A stretch of 64,000 nt of DNA from Pochonia chlamydosporia 170 (GCF_001653235.2 NC_035790.1:7254001-7318000), one strand, 5' to 3'; counted from the first letter of the stretch, positions 10,126-22,874 are shown. Made by a program: numbers and translations. The notes: a model not told the origin generated them from the sequence alone.

Positions 10126-11904
10126 TTACACAGGTTGATAATCTAATTCTACCAACTCAACTCTGTCGTCAACATGCCGTTGCACAATGGCCTGCAACTC
10201 CTTCCGTACGGCAGGGGATGCCGCAACTTGGTCTGTTAGTCATAATCCCAAAATAGATGTTCCGATGTTACTTGCCTGTGACAATCATGTCGCCTCGTGA
10301 AGAGGACTCCTCTTGCACACGTTTGATATATTTGCCCTCAACTTCCTCCCTCATTATAGAATACCAATCTGGTAAGCCCTTGATGACTTCAGCCCGTGGG
10401 CTTAACTTTTTCTGCCTGTCTACGTTCTCGACATACACTGATATCTGAAGGATCTTCACTCCGATAAGCGCTGAACCCGGACAACAGGGGGTTGAAGGGG
10501 GGGGGGGGGGGGGGGGGGAGGGTGTTGTTGCTTACATATCCATTATCCAGAGTATCATCAATAAGCGCGTTGTTCAACAGACTTTCAATTGCAATCGCCA
10601 GATCTACTAGTGTGAGAGGTGCTCATATGTGTGGTGAACGTAACTTACCAAGTGTTTTCAATGCCCAAACAAGGTGTATCCTACGAGACCGCACCTTGCG
10701 GCTGTTGTATCCGTGCAATAGCTCTTTGAGATACGGCAGTTGCGCAGCAATCCCGTACCCGCTCGCAACCATTAGGACGACCTCATAGTTACCAACGGGA
10801 ATACTATTACCATGTGGCCCGCTAAAGAGGGCACGACAGAGATCTTGTCGTGTCTGGCTGCGATGGAGAAGGTGCCGGGTGAATCCTGTGCGAGGCCGAT
10901 CAGTAAATCTAACGTCTCGACAGGAGCATCAGACCAAGATGCTACCACAAATGGATGGTATCCGATGAGAGAGTGGAAGCTTGTCGAGGGTATGAACAGC
11001 CAAAGACAGATGTACTGGCCAGCCTTCACACGGACCGGACGGGATAGAACCACTCTGACGAGCACGACGCCTTTAGAGTGCATAATGTCGGCGCGAGGGA
11101 GCCGAGAACGAAAGATGCCATTGCGGCAAATTACCAAGAGGCCGAGAAGCACCGCTGAGAAGCTGGCGACCCCTATTAACACATATACATGGAGCCGAAG
11201 GAGTAGGCGCTGCGGAGCCATGTGCACCCAGATGCCGTACACCGACGCGATCGCCAGACACTGATGAGCGTGGGCAAAAATTTCGTACCATCGATGTCTG
11301 ATCACGGGGAGACAAATAGCGACAGAGATTCCGATGGACGATGCTGCCTGAAACGCCATGATCAGTTGCCTATGGTCAGCCACCAATCGTTGAACTCGAC
11401 TCACCACGACTGCCCATTATTCTCTGCATTTGCAATAGCGAATGGAACCCGTGAAGACGCAAACACGACGACGTGGAAGATGAGTAACAATGCCGTCATA
11501 ATCCCCAGAGAACCATGGAGTCTGCGAACCGTACGCAACCGCAGCCCAAGCGTATTGGTAAGGGCATCAAGGTGCGGTGTTGCACATAGAAACATGAGAT
11601 TAACGATGCACATGTTCGCCGCTCGTCGTCCTGCTGCAGCGAAGGAGGAGGTTCTAAAGCAGACTAAGAAGGCATTGACACCCAGGAAAGCGACTTCTGC
11701 CAAGACGTCAGCACGGCTCCATTGCACCTTGAAACGTCGACTACGGACAACAGGTTGGTAGGACAGATGCTTCAACAGAGGCTTGTGCAATAAAGCCCCC
11801 AAAGCTCGAAATTTTGACCTGAAACGATAGCCAAGAAGACCAAGCACTACTCCGAAGAGAGTGAGCGAGTAGGTGACGATGACGCGGTCTTCGAAGGGTG
11901 CCAT
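10126..11904 (-). pseudogene. Ferric reductase transmembrane component-like, decayed copy A
   Basis: ATG at 11904 (MAPFEDRVIVTY), stop at 10126-10128, same five-exon plan as the intact copy at 38354-40101. Haem-ligand histidine pairs are present with 13-residue spacing (RRLHGSLG..FHV and AHQCLA..WVH). The FAD motif (HPFVVASWS) and NAD motif (LMVASGYGIAAQLPYL) are readable. One frame break near 10830 separates DKISVV from LFSGPHG. The last intron uses a GC donor (GCAAGT) and a CTAACAG end. The third intron carries a 22-G run. In a working enzyme this is a membrane flavocytochrome that reduces ferric iron with NADPH electrons. In reverse complement the neighbour order is the same as at 38-45 kb. 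Confidence 0.85.
10497..10518 (+). repeat. 22-base G homopolymer inside an intron
   Basis: An uninterrupted run of 22 G (C on the coding strand) within the third intron of the ferric reductase pseudogene. It is likely a slippage product. Its true length in the genome may differ from what is assembled. Confidence 0.95.
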
Positions 11905-12184
11905 TACGACAGCACAGGAAGAGATGGGAGAACAGCAGTAGACAAAAGCAAATCCTATGTTATTGTGCGCAAGAACGCTTCCTGTCTCTACGCACTATCG
12001 TCATATGGCAGCACGGCGCTATATGTAGAGGAAAACTTGTACAGTATAAACTTCCAAAAGCTTGATTTGCAAACTAGGCCAATTGAAATGCAAAGCTTTT
12101 ATTGTTAACAATTTTTTCGTGAGTCTAAACGAGAATTTTGGCGCTGACCATCACCTACTGTTCCGCAGAGGAAGCTGAATGAAT

Positions 12185-12665
12185 GAAAATGTCTTACGGG
12201 CGAGAAAAGCTGCAAAGTCCTCCACTAGGACAGGGGCAAAAAAAGGCCATTTTGTGCCACTGTTGAGGCCCAAACGTTGGCAAGGAAGGACCAGGCCAAT
12301 GATGCACCTACCAGCCAGATGTGGCCGAGAAGCTCACCATCAATGGGTCAATATGAGACGGATTGTCAACATGCCAGTCAGCCCATTTTGGAACTTGTGC
12401 AAAATAGACGTTGTTGTCTGTGATAACACAGCACTGAAATAACGCCTACAACTAAAATTGGAAGTTGCTTGCGCCCCTGGGTAAGGCGGATGATTTTGGA
12501 AGGCGTGCAGGCTGTGCGACCCTGACGAGACACAATGGTCGCTGGAACCGGTTTAGCGCCAAATAATGAGCAATACTGGTAAGCATTACGATGTAAACAC
12601 ATTTTTCAATGGAGAGACAGTTACTATTGGGTGAATTGCGGGGGGAGTGTGGTATTGCAGTGCTC
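12185..12665 (-). repeat. Dispersed repeat P family, partial copy
   Basis: The block 12270-12520 matches 46465-46690: shared words are CCAAACGTTGGCAA, GGCCAATGATGC, TGAGACGGATTGTCAACA, CTGTGATAACACAGCAC and AATTGGAAGTTGCTTGCGCCC. The minus-strand frame ends ..PKSSALPRGASNFQF here and ..PKSPAFPKGASNFQF at 46.6 kb. This copy lacks the palindromic end seen in the other copies. It lies just upstream of ferric reductase copy A. Confidence 0.75.
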
Positions 12666-12929
12666 ACGCTTTGGTGGTTATGTAAAGGCCCTGCTCTCCG
12701 CGAGCTCGGAAATAGGTTCTACCGGGACTCCCCCTCATAGGCGCTGATGTGACCCCTCAATTGCGTTTGGTGTCGCATCTACACTGACTTTTGAACTACC
12801 TTTATTGTAGATTCATGAGATGGCTCGAAGCGGTCTGACTGGACAGGTATGCAAGTAATCATTACTGTCGTTCCAGAATTTTCGGGAGGTTTATTTTTTT
12901 TTTTTCCCGATTAACTAGCTAGTAGGACA

Positions 12930-13390
12930 CTGCTGAGTTCACTGGCCGATGTCCCCAACGACCCACTTCTGATTCGGAATGCGACCGACTTCGGTCAGAT
13001 ATCGAATGTCAGGTTAGCCGACGAATGCTGCAAGCATTAGAAGCCGACGATGAAATGTTACGAATGCTGTATCATTTTCTACGGACCAAACCATGGGATG
13101 AAGCTTTGGCTTTGTTGCAGCGCCTTCGAGCTGGTGAAAGTTGGGAATCTCTAAGTCAGTTTGTCGAGACAAAAAATCTGTAGCTCGGCGAAGCTCGCAA
13201 TATATTGTTATATTTCGGCGAAACTAGACCTTTGCCCAATGTATTAGGTGACACTTCCTCATTAATACATCCACGTCTCTGTCTTTTTCTCCAGTTTTGA
13301 GAAGAGCACTCTTTCGTCGACCTAGTCGGGCTAGCAACAAACCGGATAGTTTGACTGTGCTTCAGCAGTGTCCAGAAGAGCTTCAATGAC
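12930..13390 (+). pseudogene. Fragment of a short Zn2Cys6-family regulator
   Basis: An open frame runs from about 12935 to 13183 and reads SECDRLRSDIECQ, then EADDEMLRMLYHFLRTK and ALLQRLRAGESWESLSQFVE. The last motif is the same kind as IFQQLRQGCDPVLILQQIE in the short Zn2Cys6 protein at 28052-28799. A following piece at 13297-13388 (RPSRASNKPDSLTVL then QQCPEELQ, stop) looks like the next exon. The cysteine cluster is missing, so this is a 5'-truncated copy. Confidence 0.5.
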
Positions 13391-13844
13391 CGCCGTATTT
13401 CCCGTGAGGAAAAAAGTTTGATACATTGAGGTACGTGGGGTCCGCATAATAAGCAAAGTATGTCCTCTTTCATGCATATCCACCATACAGGCATTAACTC
13501 AGAGTACTTATATTCACTAATAGAGTACTCGGTTCAAGAAGTATGTCACTGACCATTTTCCTACCCAGCCCCCCCGTGGTGTGCCACACTCACGGGGGAC
13601 GACTTTTAGGCCTCCATAGTATACCCTCGGCCGGAAATTGCTTCTTGGCAAGACCTGAGGCATAAAACTAAAACTAGTGTGGAGGCTTGATCTGTTACAC
13701 TTCAACCCTTGCCGCTGGAGCAAAGTTTGGCCGAAGCCAGATCTGGCTCCCATGAAATCCAAACTAGTATAGAGTATACAGGTTATGGCTCGATTATTGT
13801 ATTGTGAATTGTCTTCCGTCATACCACATGAATCAGAAAAGAAG

Positions 13845-14262
13845 TGATTCCAACTCTCCCAAAGACTTTGGCGGACCAGCAAGGTTTCTCACGACGGACA
13901 TGGTACCGAATCACAAACGCTTGAAAATGATGCCGAAGGCTTCGCAGAAAACGAGGGCATCTGCGTATGCTTCAAAGAATATGCGGACCATGGATGGAAA
14001 AGCATACAAGAAGTTGCAGGTGCTAGTGAAAGTGAGGTCAAAAAAGCAGCTGCTGAACTGTTCAATGCTTATTGGCTAGTTGGAGCTATATATGATCACA
14101 GATTACGTCATGTTCACTTAAGGACAATTCTTGCAGATGATTGTTGGCAGTACGCACACGACTCGGGTATCAGCACTGTGCTTTTGCTCAGCAAAAGTAA
14201 TGAAATCATTGATCTGTATTACTTGGCAGAACAAGCAACTGTATTGTATTGCAAGGAGTAAC
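13845..14262 (+). other. Orphan open frame, possible 3' exon of an unknown gene
   Basis: A 137-codon frame without an ATG runs to a TAA at about 14260. It reads KVSHDGHGTESQTLE, GFAENEGICVCFKEYADHGW, SEVKKAAAELFNAYWLVGAI and RLRHVHLRTILADD. Composition looks coding (balanced, helical, few rare residues) but no family is recognised and no upstream exon could be assigned. It may be a fragment. Confidence 0.3.
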
Positions 14263-15988
14263 GCTCTCACAACAATGGCTCGCTAAGGCTTTACGATAGT
14301 TCCGCCAATTTTAGCCATTTGGTATTAATAGGTTAATATAATAGGCATTCAAAATGTTTAATCGTGACCTAATATTGAGCAAAGGTATAATGTCGTGCGT
14401 GGCAAGGCCGTGTAACTCCCGAGAGAAGAGGCGAAGTTCCCCTACAACAACCCTGTCCCTACTTGGCTGGGTAACCTCCCTGCAGTTTGTGGAGCAGAGC
14501 TGGTGGAGCAGAGCAAGACTGACTAATCGCCATTGGCTTCGAAAACCTCTGCTGTGTTGTCAACAAGACCAAGTCGGCGGATGGTCAGCTTGGGATGGAG
14601 GCATAACCTGGAGCAGTCCTGTAGTTCTAGCTCTCCAGTGTCGTCTCGCCGATGGCTGTGTCTCATCTGATTGAGCGAAACCAATTCCACTGCAATTGGA
14701 TGTCCACTTAAAGAAATCCAACCACGAAACGAAAGCGAAGACAACCAATTACTGCCAAAAATAAACGCCAACACGCAAAGTCAAAACGGCCTTTGTCGGT
14801 ATTGCCCCACATCCTTCTTGGTCGATCACAACCCGTGCCGAAGAGAGCCCCAACACTTTTCGCGCTGCGGAGCTTTTGCTAGCGCTGTGTTTTTGTTCCC
14901 CGAACCATCTGGAGACGCTGTTTCTTCCTCGCTCGTCTACGATTTACCTGCTCTGATGTTCTCAAGGGGACTTTGTGGACGGACCAAACATGGTTTCTGA
15001 AATGATCTAAGTGCTTAAATGTCTCATTCCTACATTTAGGATGTCTACAAAAAAGCGCCTCCCCGCGCTGTGCGGTAGCTTCCCGGTCTGTCAGGTGCTT
15101 GTCGTCGAAGTGATCATTCCGCGTTCGTCACGGCGCTGGGAAAGAGGGAACAAAGCTCAAGCTTGCTAGACACTTCGTCGGCTGATAGGAGCACTTAGGA
15201 GCACCTAATAAAAGTCTTATAGCGTCATACGGAGCCATCTGCATGGTAGTCCCTGGACAAGAGATATTGACAGTTGAACACCCCACCGCTTATGACGCAA
15301 CAGCTGGAGCCGACGGAGACAGTCCCCGCTGGCCCGCCCCTAATTGGATGATTTCGATTCCCTCTATGACACTTTTCTGATGGCGAACTGCAATTGCGCT
15401 GCTTTACTTGGTCCGAACCATGGGGTTCCAGGGGATTGGACGTTCCTTTAGCGCTCTGCATGATGACGTCACTTTCGGACTTTCTCGAGCAAACCACAGC
15501 AACAGCCGAGACACACCCCTCAAACAACTTCCATTGGTAGAAGGGAACCAATCAACTCTCTAACCATCCTTCGCCTCTCTGCCTACTGGTACATGTGCCC
15601 GGAGCGTTGCCTCCGGTAGACTACCCACGGCTCAATATCCAATGTTTAATGTCAGGTTTTGAAAGAAAAGATCACCACCAGAATTGCCCTATAGAGGCAG
15701 CGAGGCGGCAAAGTTCCGTCACACTGGCCACTGCTCGCCGCCCTCTGAGATCATATGGCTGCAGGTTAACAGTTTACCTTCAAACCTTCCAACTGCTGGT
15801 GAGGGAACCACCAAGCACTGGGTACACCCTTGGGAAGGGGAGAGGAGTTGGGCTATTCAACATTTCCTGCATTTATCATGATCCCTTTTCAGAAAGTAAT
15901 TCGATCAAATACCTAGGGCTCATAGCCACCAATCCATTCGCAGCAGATTCCAGCAGAGAGGAGACAGCGATATCTGTCATTTGGACAG
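14263..15988. other. No gene recognised; upstream region of the bZIP gene
   Basis: Frames at 14354-14674 (+), 15225-15551 (-) and 15595-16026 (+) show no motif and conflict with each other. The last few hundred bases presumably hold the promoter of the bZIP gene starting at 15989. I see no repeat of significant length. Confidence 0.35.
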
Positions 15989-17132
15989 ATGGCGGGAGAG
16001 ACCACCGTCGACCCAGTGCTACTTGACCCTTGCCTCCAACCTCTCTCTCCATCTCCGACAAATGTTTACGGCAATGGAACGGCTAATGCATCGCTCTCAT
16101 CGCTCTATTCGTTCTCGGGATTTCCATTCGGCCCCAAACTCCAACCTCTTTCCCCAATAAACCGAGTTGGGGAAGCAGACGGGAATCGGTCCCCTTCAAG
16201 GCCGGAACATCAGCATGATCGGAGCCCATCGGATCCGGTTACCAACCCTTCAACTAACCCTTACAGCATTGCCAGTCTAACCACGCCGTCAGATATACTT
16301 TCCCCAGAGGATATATCTGATGAAGCAAAGAAAACAAGAGCAAAGAAAACAAGCGCAAAGAAAACAAGCGCAAAGAAAACAAGCGCAAAGAAAACAAGCG
16401 CAAAGAAAACAAGCGCAAAGTCAAAGAATGAAACGCCAGCACCGACTAAGTCAACAATGCAATTGCCATCTACCGAAAAGGCGTTTAAACCCTCCCCAAA
16501 AACACGACGACAGTCGAGACGAGAAACAAGTAAGGCCCGCAGCCGGTCAATTGCGGAGCCGCAAGAAAAGAAAACAAGGAATCTTCGCCAAAGATCGCTC
16601 GAAAGAAACCGTGTGGCCGCCTCAAGATGTCGAAAACGCAAGAAGCAGTGGGTTGACAACCTAGAACAAAAAAAATCTGGGCTAGAATCTATCCACCATG
16701 AGCTTCAGACGGAGTACATGAGGCTTCTCAACGAGTTGTCTCTGCTGAAGGGCCACGTTATAAACCATGCCCGCTGCCGGGACGCAAATATTAATGTTTG
16801 GATAAACAACGAGGCTTCGAAATACGCTCGCACTCTACAATCCGCAAACCGCATGAATAGCATTCACTCTATACAAAGTGTGGACGGTAAGTCAGTAGAC
16901 CGCAGGCTGTAAAGAAGCTGTATACTGTTACACCGAGTTCATCGCCGTATCGACTACTAACAATTGTGGGATAGGAAATGGTTTCACTTCAATAGATTCA
17001 CCGAGTGTCAGTACTGTTTTCGGGGCATCCCAAGGATCACTGGATCTCGAAAACGAAGAATTAAGAATTAATGAAAAAAGTGACGACTATTCGAGCGATG
17101 ATGAGACTTTTGAGGACAATTCTTGGGATTGA
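15989..17132 (+). CDS. ATF/CREB-type bZIP transcription factor
   Basis: Two exons, 15989-16886 and 16975-17132, join in phase to give 351 residues; the intron has a GTAAGT donor, CTAAC branch point and GGATAG end. The basic region and zipper are at about residues 205-265: ERNRVAASRCRKRKKQW has the invariant N-x7-R of the bZIP fold, followed by leucine-type heptads in the NLEQKKSGLESIHHEL and LLNELSLLKGHV stretches. After the zipper comes HARCRDANINVWIN, similar to the HTDC segment of Atf1/AtfA relatives. The N-terminal half is Ser/Pro/Asn-rich and probably disordered. Residues 113-144 consist of KKTSA repeats. A nuclear DNA-binding regulator; targets unknown. A decayed paralogue is at 25511-26491 on the other strand. 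Confidence 0.9.
16325..16414 (+). repeat. Six tandem 15-bp units encoding KKTSA-type repeats
   Basis: Units of GCAAAGAAAACAAGC are repeated six times (first unit ends in A) inside the bZIP coding sequence. Because the unit is 15 bp, copy number can change without breaking the frame. It gives a lysine-rich, histone-H1-like tail next to the DNA-binding domain. Confidence 0.95.
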
Positions 17133-17910
17133 CAGAAAGAAATTTTGCTGAGTGCCAAAGAGCTCAAATAGAAACAGCCTAATGTCGACCTAGCGGCTCT
17201 GCAGCTGAGATGGCCAGGAGAACGGTAATACTTTGACAGCAAATACCTGGATGTATGATACTTTTTTTGCAGCCAACCATGCGTACTGAGCAGGAATGTA
17301 TTGCCATGGTCAATCTGCTGTTTTCGAAATGAAGTAATGGATTTGGTGGCACTTTTCAAAACAATCGAGACTCACACGAGTAACCGAAAATGGACTTCTA
17401 CGCTGCAACACTGACAATAGACAAAACAGGGAGATGGCAAAGACGAAGCTTAGCCCGCGACCAGCGCGAAGTTGCCCCTTTGCTATTTTTGAGCAGAACC
17501 ACGACTGCTACCGGACAGGATGTCCCTATTCGAGCTAGCACCTAAACATCGCTGGGAGCATTAGGCCGTGACAATAGTATATGCCAGTGGATTTGCATTT
17601 TTGAACGCGGAATGGACCGAGACGGGTTGCTCAGTCGTTGAACAGCTTAAATACGTGTCTTCCGGCCAGAAATCCACGCGTCCTGGGTCGCGATTCCGGT
17701 TTTGGTTTGTCAGACGTGACATGCGAAGTCTGACCTAAATGAGCCCTAAAACCTTCAAATCAGTATTGCTGATACTAGTCTGCTGCTGGCATTGCATTGT
17801 AGAACGTACACGATGCGAGGTTAATCTCCAGGCACCTTACGCCAGTTTTAAGGCAGATCCTACTACGCTAGTAATTTCACTAAACCTTGGAAGGAGCTAC
17901 AAACAGTTAA
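17133..17910. other. No gene recognised
   Basis: Downstream region of the bZIP gene and the region past the stop of the short Zn2Cys6 gene. Frames 17087-17359 (-) and 17739-18005 (+) have no motif. Nothing else seen. Confidence 0.35.
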
Positions 17911-18445
17911 TCATCCTGCCGTCTGGTGGCCATCGTTTCGTAGCTGTAGCAGCAACTCTGCGTCATCCATTTCATGCTGGCCTAAAATTACCTTTCCAGC
18001 TCTAATCTGCTGATACAGCCTCTCAGACACTTCCTGCGAAGAAGTCCTTAAGCGATGGAAAGTCTCCTCATAAACCTTGAGTTTTCGAAGTAGTTCAAAG
18101 TTCGACCTTTTTAATGCGTCATAATATGATTCTCCTGCTCTCACATCTCTGTAATAGCACGTTTTCCCACGGCGAATACAACTCCGGCAACTGGGACTCT
18201 CGCCTGAGCACTACAACGATTCGGCATCAGTGTCAGGGCTTTCCAGATCGATGTTGTCTTAGTTGTGTGTATTGACTGATTACCTTCGACTTGAAGATTC
18301 GACAAGACTCACACGCTACAGCGATAGTTTTTCGCTTGCAATTTGGCCTTTCCAATTCTGGAGTGACCACGCGGCTCGAAAGTGGCCCCTGGTAAGGAAG
18401 TAGTCGTGGGAACAGGGAGGTTGTTGTGCACGAGTTCTTCGACAT
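17911..18445 (-). CDS. Short Zn2Cys6 regulator, 153 residues
   Basis: Exons 18284-18445 and 17911-18210 join in phase; the intron has a GTAATC donor and a TTGTAG end. The binuclear cluster is split by the intron at its usual place: ACESCRIFKSK then CSGESPSCRSCIRRGKTCYY, so all six cysteines are present. A helical segment follows (YDALKRSNFELLRKLKVYEE) and then LYQQIRAG..., after which the protein stops at 153 residues. It lacks the fungal-specific middle homology region that most Zn2Cys6 factors carry. The second intact member of this type is at 28052. It might act as a competitor or partner of larger factors, but this is a guess. Confidence 0.75.
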
Positions 18446-20230
18446 GATATAAAGCCCAAAGCAGTAGAAGAGTCATAAGCCGAATGTGTACAGATGATTG
18501 AAGTGTAAATCTTTGTCTTTATTTCCCTATCAGGTTATGCCTGTCGCCTCCCTTGAAAGAAATGACGGTGTGGCCAGCTGTGCGTCAAGAAGACTTGTCG
18601 CTCTCTATTGCCACCTTTGCAGTCCGTCCTGTCACGGTCTGCGCAAACCCGAGTTGCAACAGTTCGCCATCATCCACGATAGCTATATGCGACAAGTCGA
18701 GCACGACGTGTTCTGGACCAACAGGCCCCCTGCCTGGTTTGCAGATCTTCCCAATAGTTATGACAATAGACCAGTTCCACACTTACCACAGGCACTAACT
18801 CCGTAGCTAAAAGCAGTAAACCCTCTTCCTTGGTGCTCCTTTTTAAGGTTTTAATTTTCCAGGCAAATAGAGGGACTTCTTAAGGAAATGGTCTCAACCA
18901 TCCATACTCCGGTGGCGTGTGGCGTCCCAAGGCGTCGACATTGGACATCTTCAGCTGAATGATTACCCCGCACCATACTGTGCTGATTTCGCTATGTCAC
19001 AAGCGCGTCGCCGCCATGAACTCTCTCTCCCCTTACGAAACACGAAACGTCGTGGGAATGTCTGCGAGTGCTGACTAGCCACCAGGCCTCACTACATTAG
19101 TGTTGCACGCAAGCGGACACATTCATGTTGTAGTCTAATACAGCCTGTAGACGTTCTAGAAGTAGATCACATGCAGTTTGTCCATGGCACATACCACTAG
19201 CTGGCCTCGGTGAACCGAGGAGATATGACGGCTGGACAGGTGTCTCCTATGACTACCGCCACGATTCTAAGATGAACCTGATGTTTTGAGCTACAAGGCC
19301 AGCAAGTTACGTTCTCCTTATCGCGCAACGGACCCTCTGATATCTTTATATCCTAAGGTATTTGGTCAGCGCGTTGTGGACCATTTTGTATTAAGGTGCC
19401 GACAGAAGAACATTACGTCTCACGATTTCTAACCCTCTATAATCGCCTGTCGGTAGATAACCGGGCAAGGTCAAATTGTACACACTATAAGGTGCATAGT
19501 GCCTCGGTACGTAAAAGTATACCGGTAAATCCAAATTACCAAATGCATAATTAGTGATACAACCGCAGCGTCGAATGTGTCAAGAGAATGGCAAGTCCGT
19601 ATCGCTTTCGCCCTCCCCGCCCCTTACCCTTCCCCTTTCTCCGGTCCAGTATCGCGAGTAGATGGCCTGACTTCATTCTATCAAGTAAATGGCCCGCGGA
19701 CTCTACAGCCGGCATTCCGAGGTGTGACGAAGAAGGCGACATACTATACTGGCCATACATTGTTCATTCCGGAGGAGTCTGACGCTGGCGCTGAGGCATT
19801 TGAGAGCCTAACATGGGTATATTCCATAGGCCGAGCACTATTTCCTCTATCACGGCCGTACAGACCCGCTGGCAAGACAAAATACGGAGCAAATCCTGGT
19901 ACACGTCGTAAAGTGAAATGTTATCATGTGACTAACCTCAGGATAAGTACTCTTTAAATAGTTTAGCACGTACTCATGTTGCCCAATTGAACGAATCCCA
20001 AGCTGCGTATATATACGCGTCTCTCTCCTCGAGGGTAGCCCAGCCAGAACCGCGATTGCTCGCTCGTTCTCAACTCCAAACAAGCCCATGGGTAGTGTCA
20101 TTCGTGAAGCGGTGCGAAAATACGCGAGCATGGCATGATCTCTGCCTTGGCCTAAGTATTATTCATGTATCGTCGGCATGAACAACATCTGACACTGTAA
20201 AGGAAATGATGTATGAAAAGTGTAGAACAG
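18446..20230. other. No gene recognised
   Basis: About 1.8 kb. The open frames (18498-18806 +, 18585-18782 -, 19577-19957 +, 19850-20131 -) overlap on opposite strands and show no motifs I can name. Part is presumably the promoter of the short Zn2Cys6 gene and the missing 3' half of the next one. Confidence 0.3.
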
Positions 20231-21315
20231 TCATGTGAAAACTACTTTGGCAAACACGTCACCGCTGGCCTCGTCTTTGACGGCAACGGCAGCATGAATC
20301 AGGCAAGTAGCTGGGCAAGTTGGCAAAGAGTCTCGCTTCGTTTCCTTTTGGAGTAAAGTATTTGCCTCTCGTAGGAACTGTTCAGCCATGTCCTCACGTG
20401 GTGTAAGGCCGAAAGACTCTTTCGGAGACAGAAACTAGCCATTGATTGTAAGTACTCATAAAAGCTTTTCGGCACCAAATGGCTCAAACTCACGCATTGC
20501 TGAGCACATATGGCGTTCACAAGCAACGGGGTACATGCAGTTGACGCAGCGGGATCCCCACTGTTCATTTCATAAATAAATATAGAGCGTGGTATCGCGG
20601 GAAAAACATATAAATAGTCGAAAGTAAAGTATTGGGATATAAGTTCCGAAACCACATCGTTCCCCGCGACGACAGTCCAGGGTAATGCTTGAATGTCGGC
20701 AACAAAAGCATTGAATGTTTTGACTGAAGTTTCGTCATTTTCTTTGACCGAACTGGAAGATGCTGTAGGCCCAGCCAGCGTAGTGTCGCCTTGGCCCAAT
20801 AACCTCGGTACAGCAATTGCAATGTAATTGCTACTAGATCTGATGTTTGAGAGGACTTTTAATGTTTCGTTCTCGGTCCCCGTGCGGATCAAGCTGTAGA
20901 GCTTTTTGAAATGACGGTTTTCCTCCCTCAGCTGCCCAACTTCCCTATCAAGTGCGCCGTACCTTTTCCTCAATGTTGAAGCCCGGGATTCGCCTATGTT
21001 AGCATCATAGTGGCAGTCGATACCATTCCGGGCACAACGGTCGCAAATTGGTCTCTGTCCTCCACACTGTCAAACGCGGTACAGTATAAGCTGAGATACA
21101 GTCCTTTAAAAAAGAGAACCGGAGGATTGTCCTACCTTTGCCTTTTTTTGGCGGCACTGTCCGCAAGCCACGGTGTTGACAAAACAAACACGTGGAGGTG
21201 AAGCAGGCCGGTCAGCGTCAGTTAAGGTAGTACTGGGGTCTGCGTTGCCATCAGATCTTCGAGAGCCGACCTCGCGAGGTAACAAGCGCTTGTAAGAGGA
21301 CATCGTAATGACCAT
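20231..21315 (-). CDS. Zn2Cys6 transcription factor, C-terminally short (318 residues)
   Basis: Three exons, 21136-21315, 20494-21066 and 20231-20434, join in phase. The cluster is ACGQCRQKKAK then CGGQRPICDRCARNGIDCHY, interrupted by an intron at the family's usual position. A short coiled coil follows (STLRKRYGALDREVGQLREE). The regulatory region begins with LISQYFTFDYLYVFPAIPRSIF and LLVNAICAQQC, then in the last exon GLTPREDMAEQFLREAN, and stops soon after CPATCLIHAAVA. Full NirA-like factors are over twice this length, so the last two thirds of the regulatory domain are absent, either by truncation or because this subfamily is short. The upstream ATG at 21315 or the one at 21303 may be used. 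Confidence 0.75.
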
Positions 21316-22874
21316 ACCTGAGTGTGAGGAATAATACGTATGGTGCGTAGCTTGAGTGGGACTTCTGGAGACTGTGGGTTATAATGTTAGGAACGCCATT
21401 TAACGTTTCATCAACATATCAAATACACCCAATACGACACGATGATGATCAAGAGGTATGGGCTGGTGTATACGAAGTCATCGTAGGCATAATAAAAAGA
21501 ATCCGCGATGCAGACATTGAAATAGCGACTTTGATGGTGGGCAGCTACCTGCGCACCCTGAATGTTGGATGCCGTCGCCAGGCGGTCAGCCACCAATCAG
21601 ACGGGAGCACATCACGCTTCGGAATGATCTGGATCGAAGCCTTTGTGCCGTGTATTGTAGCCACCAGGTCCTTAGTACATACCAATCCGCTACAATATGA
21701 CTAAACTGCTGACGACGGAAGCTTAGCGAGTCAGGACCACTACCTCAATACAAAAATCATACCAATAAAAACCTCCAACACCAGAAATTAATAAACATCG
21801 TCTCTATCCTCATCATTAAATGTCTTTACAGTAATCTAACAAGTGCGGGCATCATTAAGCGACTTCCCGGCTTAGGTACGCTGTGTGATGCTCACCTTAT
21901 GTACGCTTATCCCAGGAAATTCGTCAAATATACTGCGCTTGAATGTCAATACATCGAACACAATGAATAAGTAGCGTGTAACCCCCCTGTAATAGTCTCA
22001 GACACACTGGCAGCCTGTTAGAGCCATCGACAATTACTCGGTAGTCTTGACCAACGCCAAGCTCATATTGGCGCGGCTGAGCGGATTTGAATGGCCCACC
22101 CAGACCAGGTAATTTGGTGCTGGACTGGGATGAACACACTGACTAGCCCACTTTAACAACCATGTTACCTAAACTGTTGAGACCGCCGGCTCTACATATT
22201 CCAGTGGTTTCTATCGATTGAGCTTCCAGTATTTGAAGTAGCCAGTGACGCGGAGAGTGGCCTGACTTTTGCCCAAGTCGCTGGAAGCTGACTGTCTTGT
22301 CAGTGGTTATTGACAATTAAACGGCAATGTGACTTGAGGTGGAGGTTTGGAATATGAATTACTATCTCGTGAGATGTGGAGAGGCCTGTGAGAATCTCGT
22401 CTTCCTGAGAATTTGCAAAAGGTGCCCACTTGACGCTGGAGATTGCCAGGCTCAAACCGAGAATGCCGATGAAAAAGGCTGGCAACCTTGTTCCGCCAGC
22501 TGAGACGGAATCGGCGGCTGTTACATGGAGCTACCACAGAAACGCCACAGCACCAGATGCCCTTGAAAAGGTCCTGCAGAATTGGTTAGTAGCGGCGTGG
22601 TGGCTGCGTCTTTTCCAATGCCACCTGCGTGCTCTTTTTTAATTGACCCACCCTACCTGTACTGTCAAAGTAGATTTGGAATCGAGCACTCACTAAGTCG
22701 TAAAAGAGTAAAGCACTGACGCACAATTTACATTGGAACCCCAAGACTGACGCAATTGCTATATCCGGCCACCAACAAAGACACACTTGACTCATAGCAT
22801 TCTTACAGTTGGGAACTTATAAGATTCCATATCGTTCGTCGTCAAGTCGTTCATCTTCCTTACGCCAAACAAAT
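21316..22874. other. Divergent intergenic region; one weak open frame
   Basis: Lies between two divergently read Zn2Cys6 genes. A 106-residue ATG frame at 21384-21704 (+) has no motif and is probably chance. Nothing else recognised. Confidence 0.3.

Noticed and set aside
10497..10518. G-run as a quadruplex or regulatory element
   Set aside because: It lies in an intron of a broken gene and has no counterpart in the intact copy's third intron; slippage is enough.
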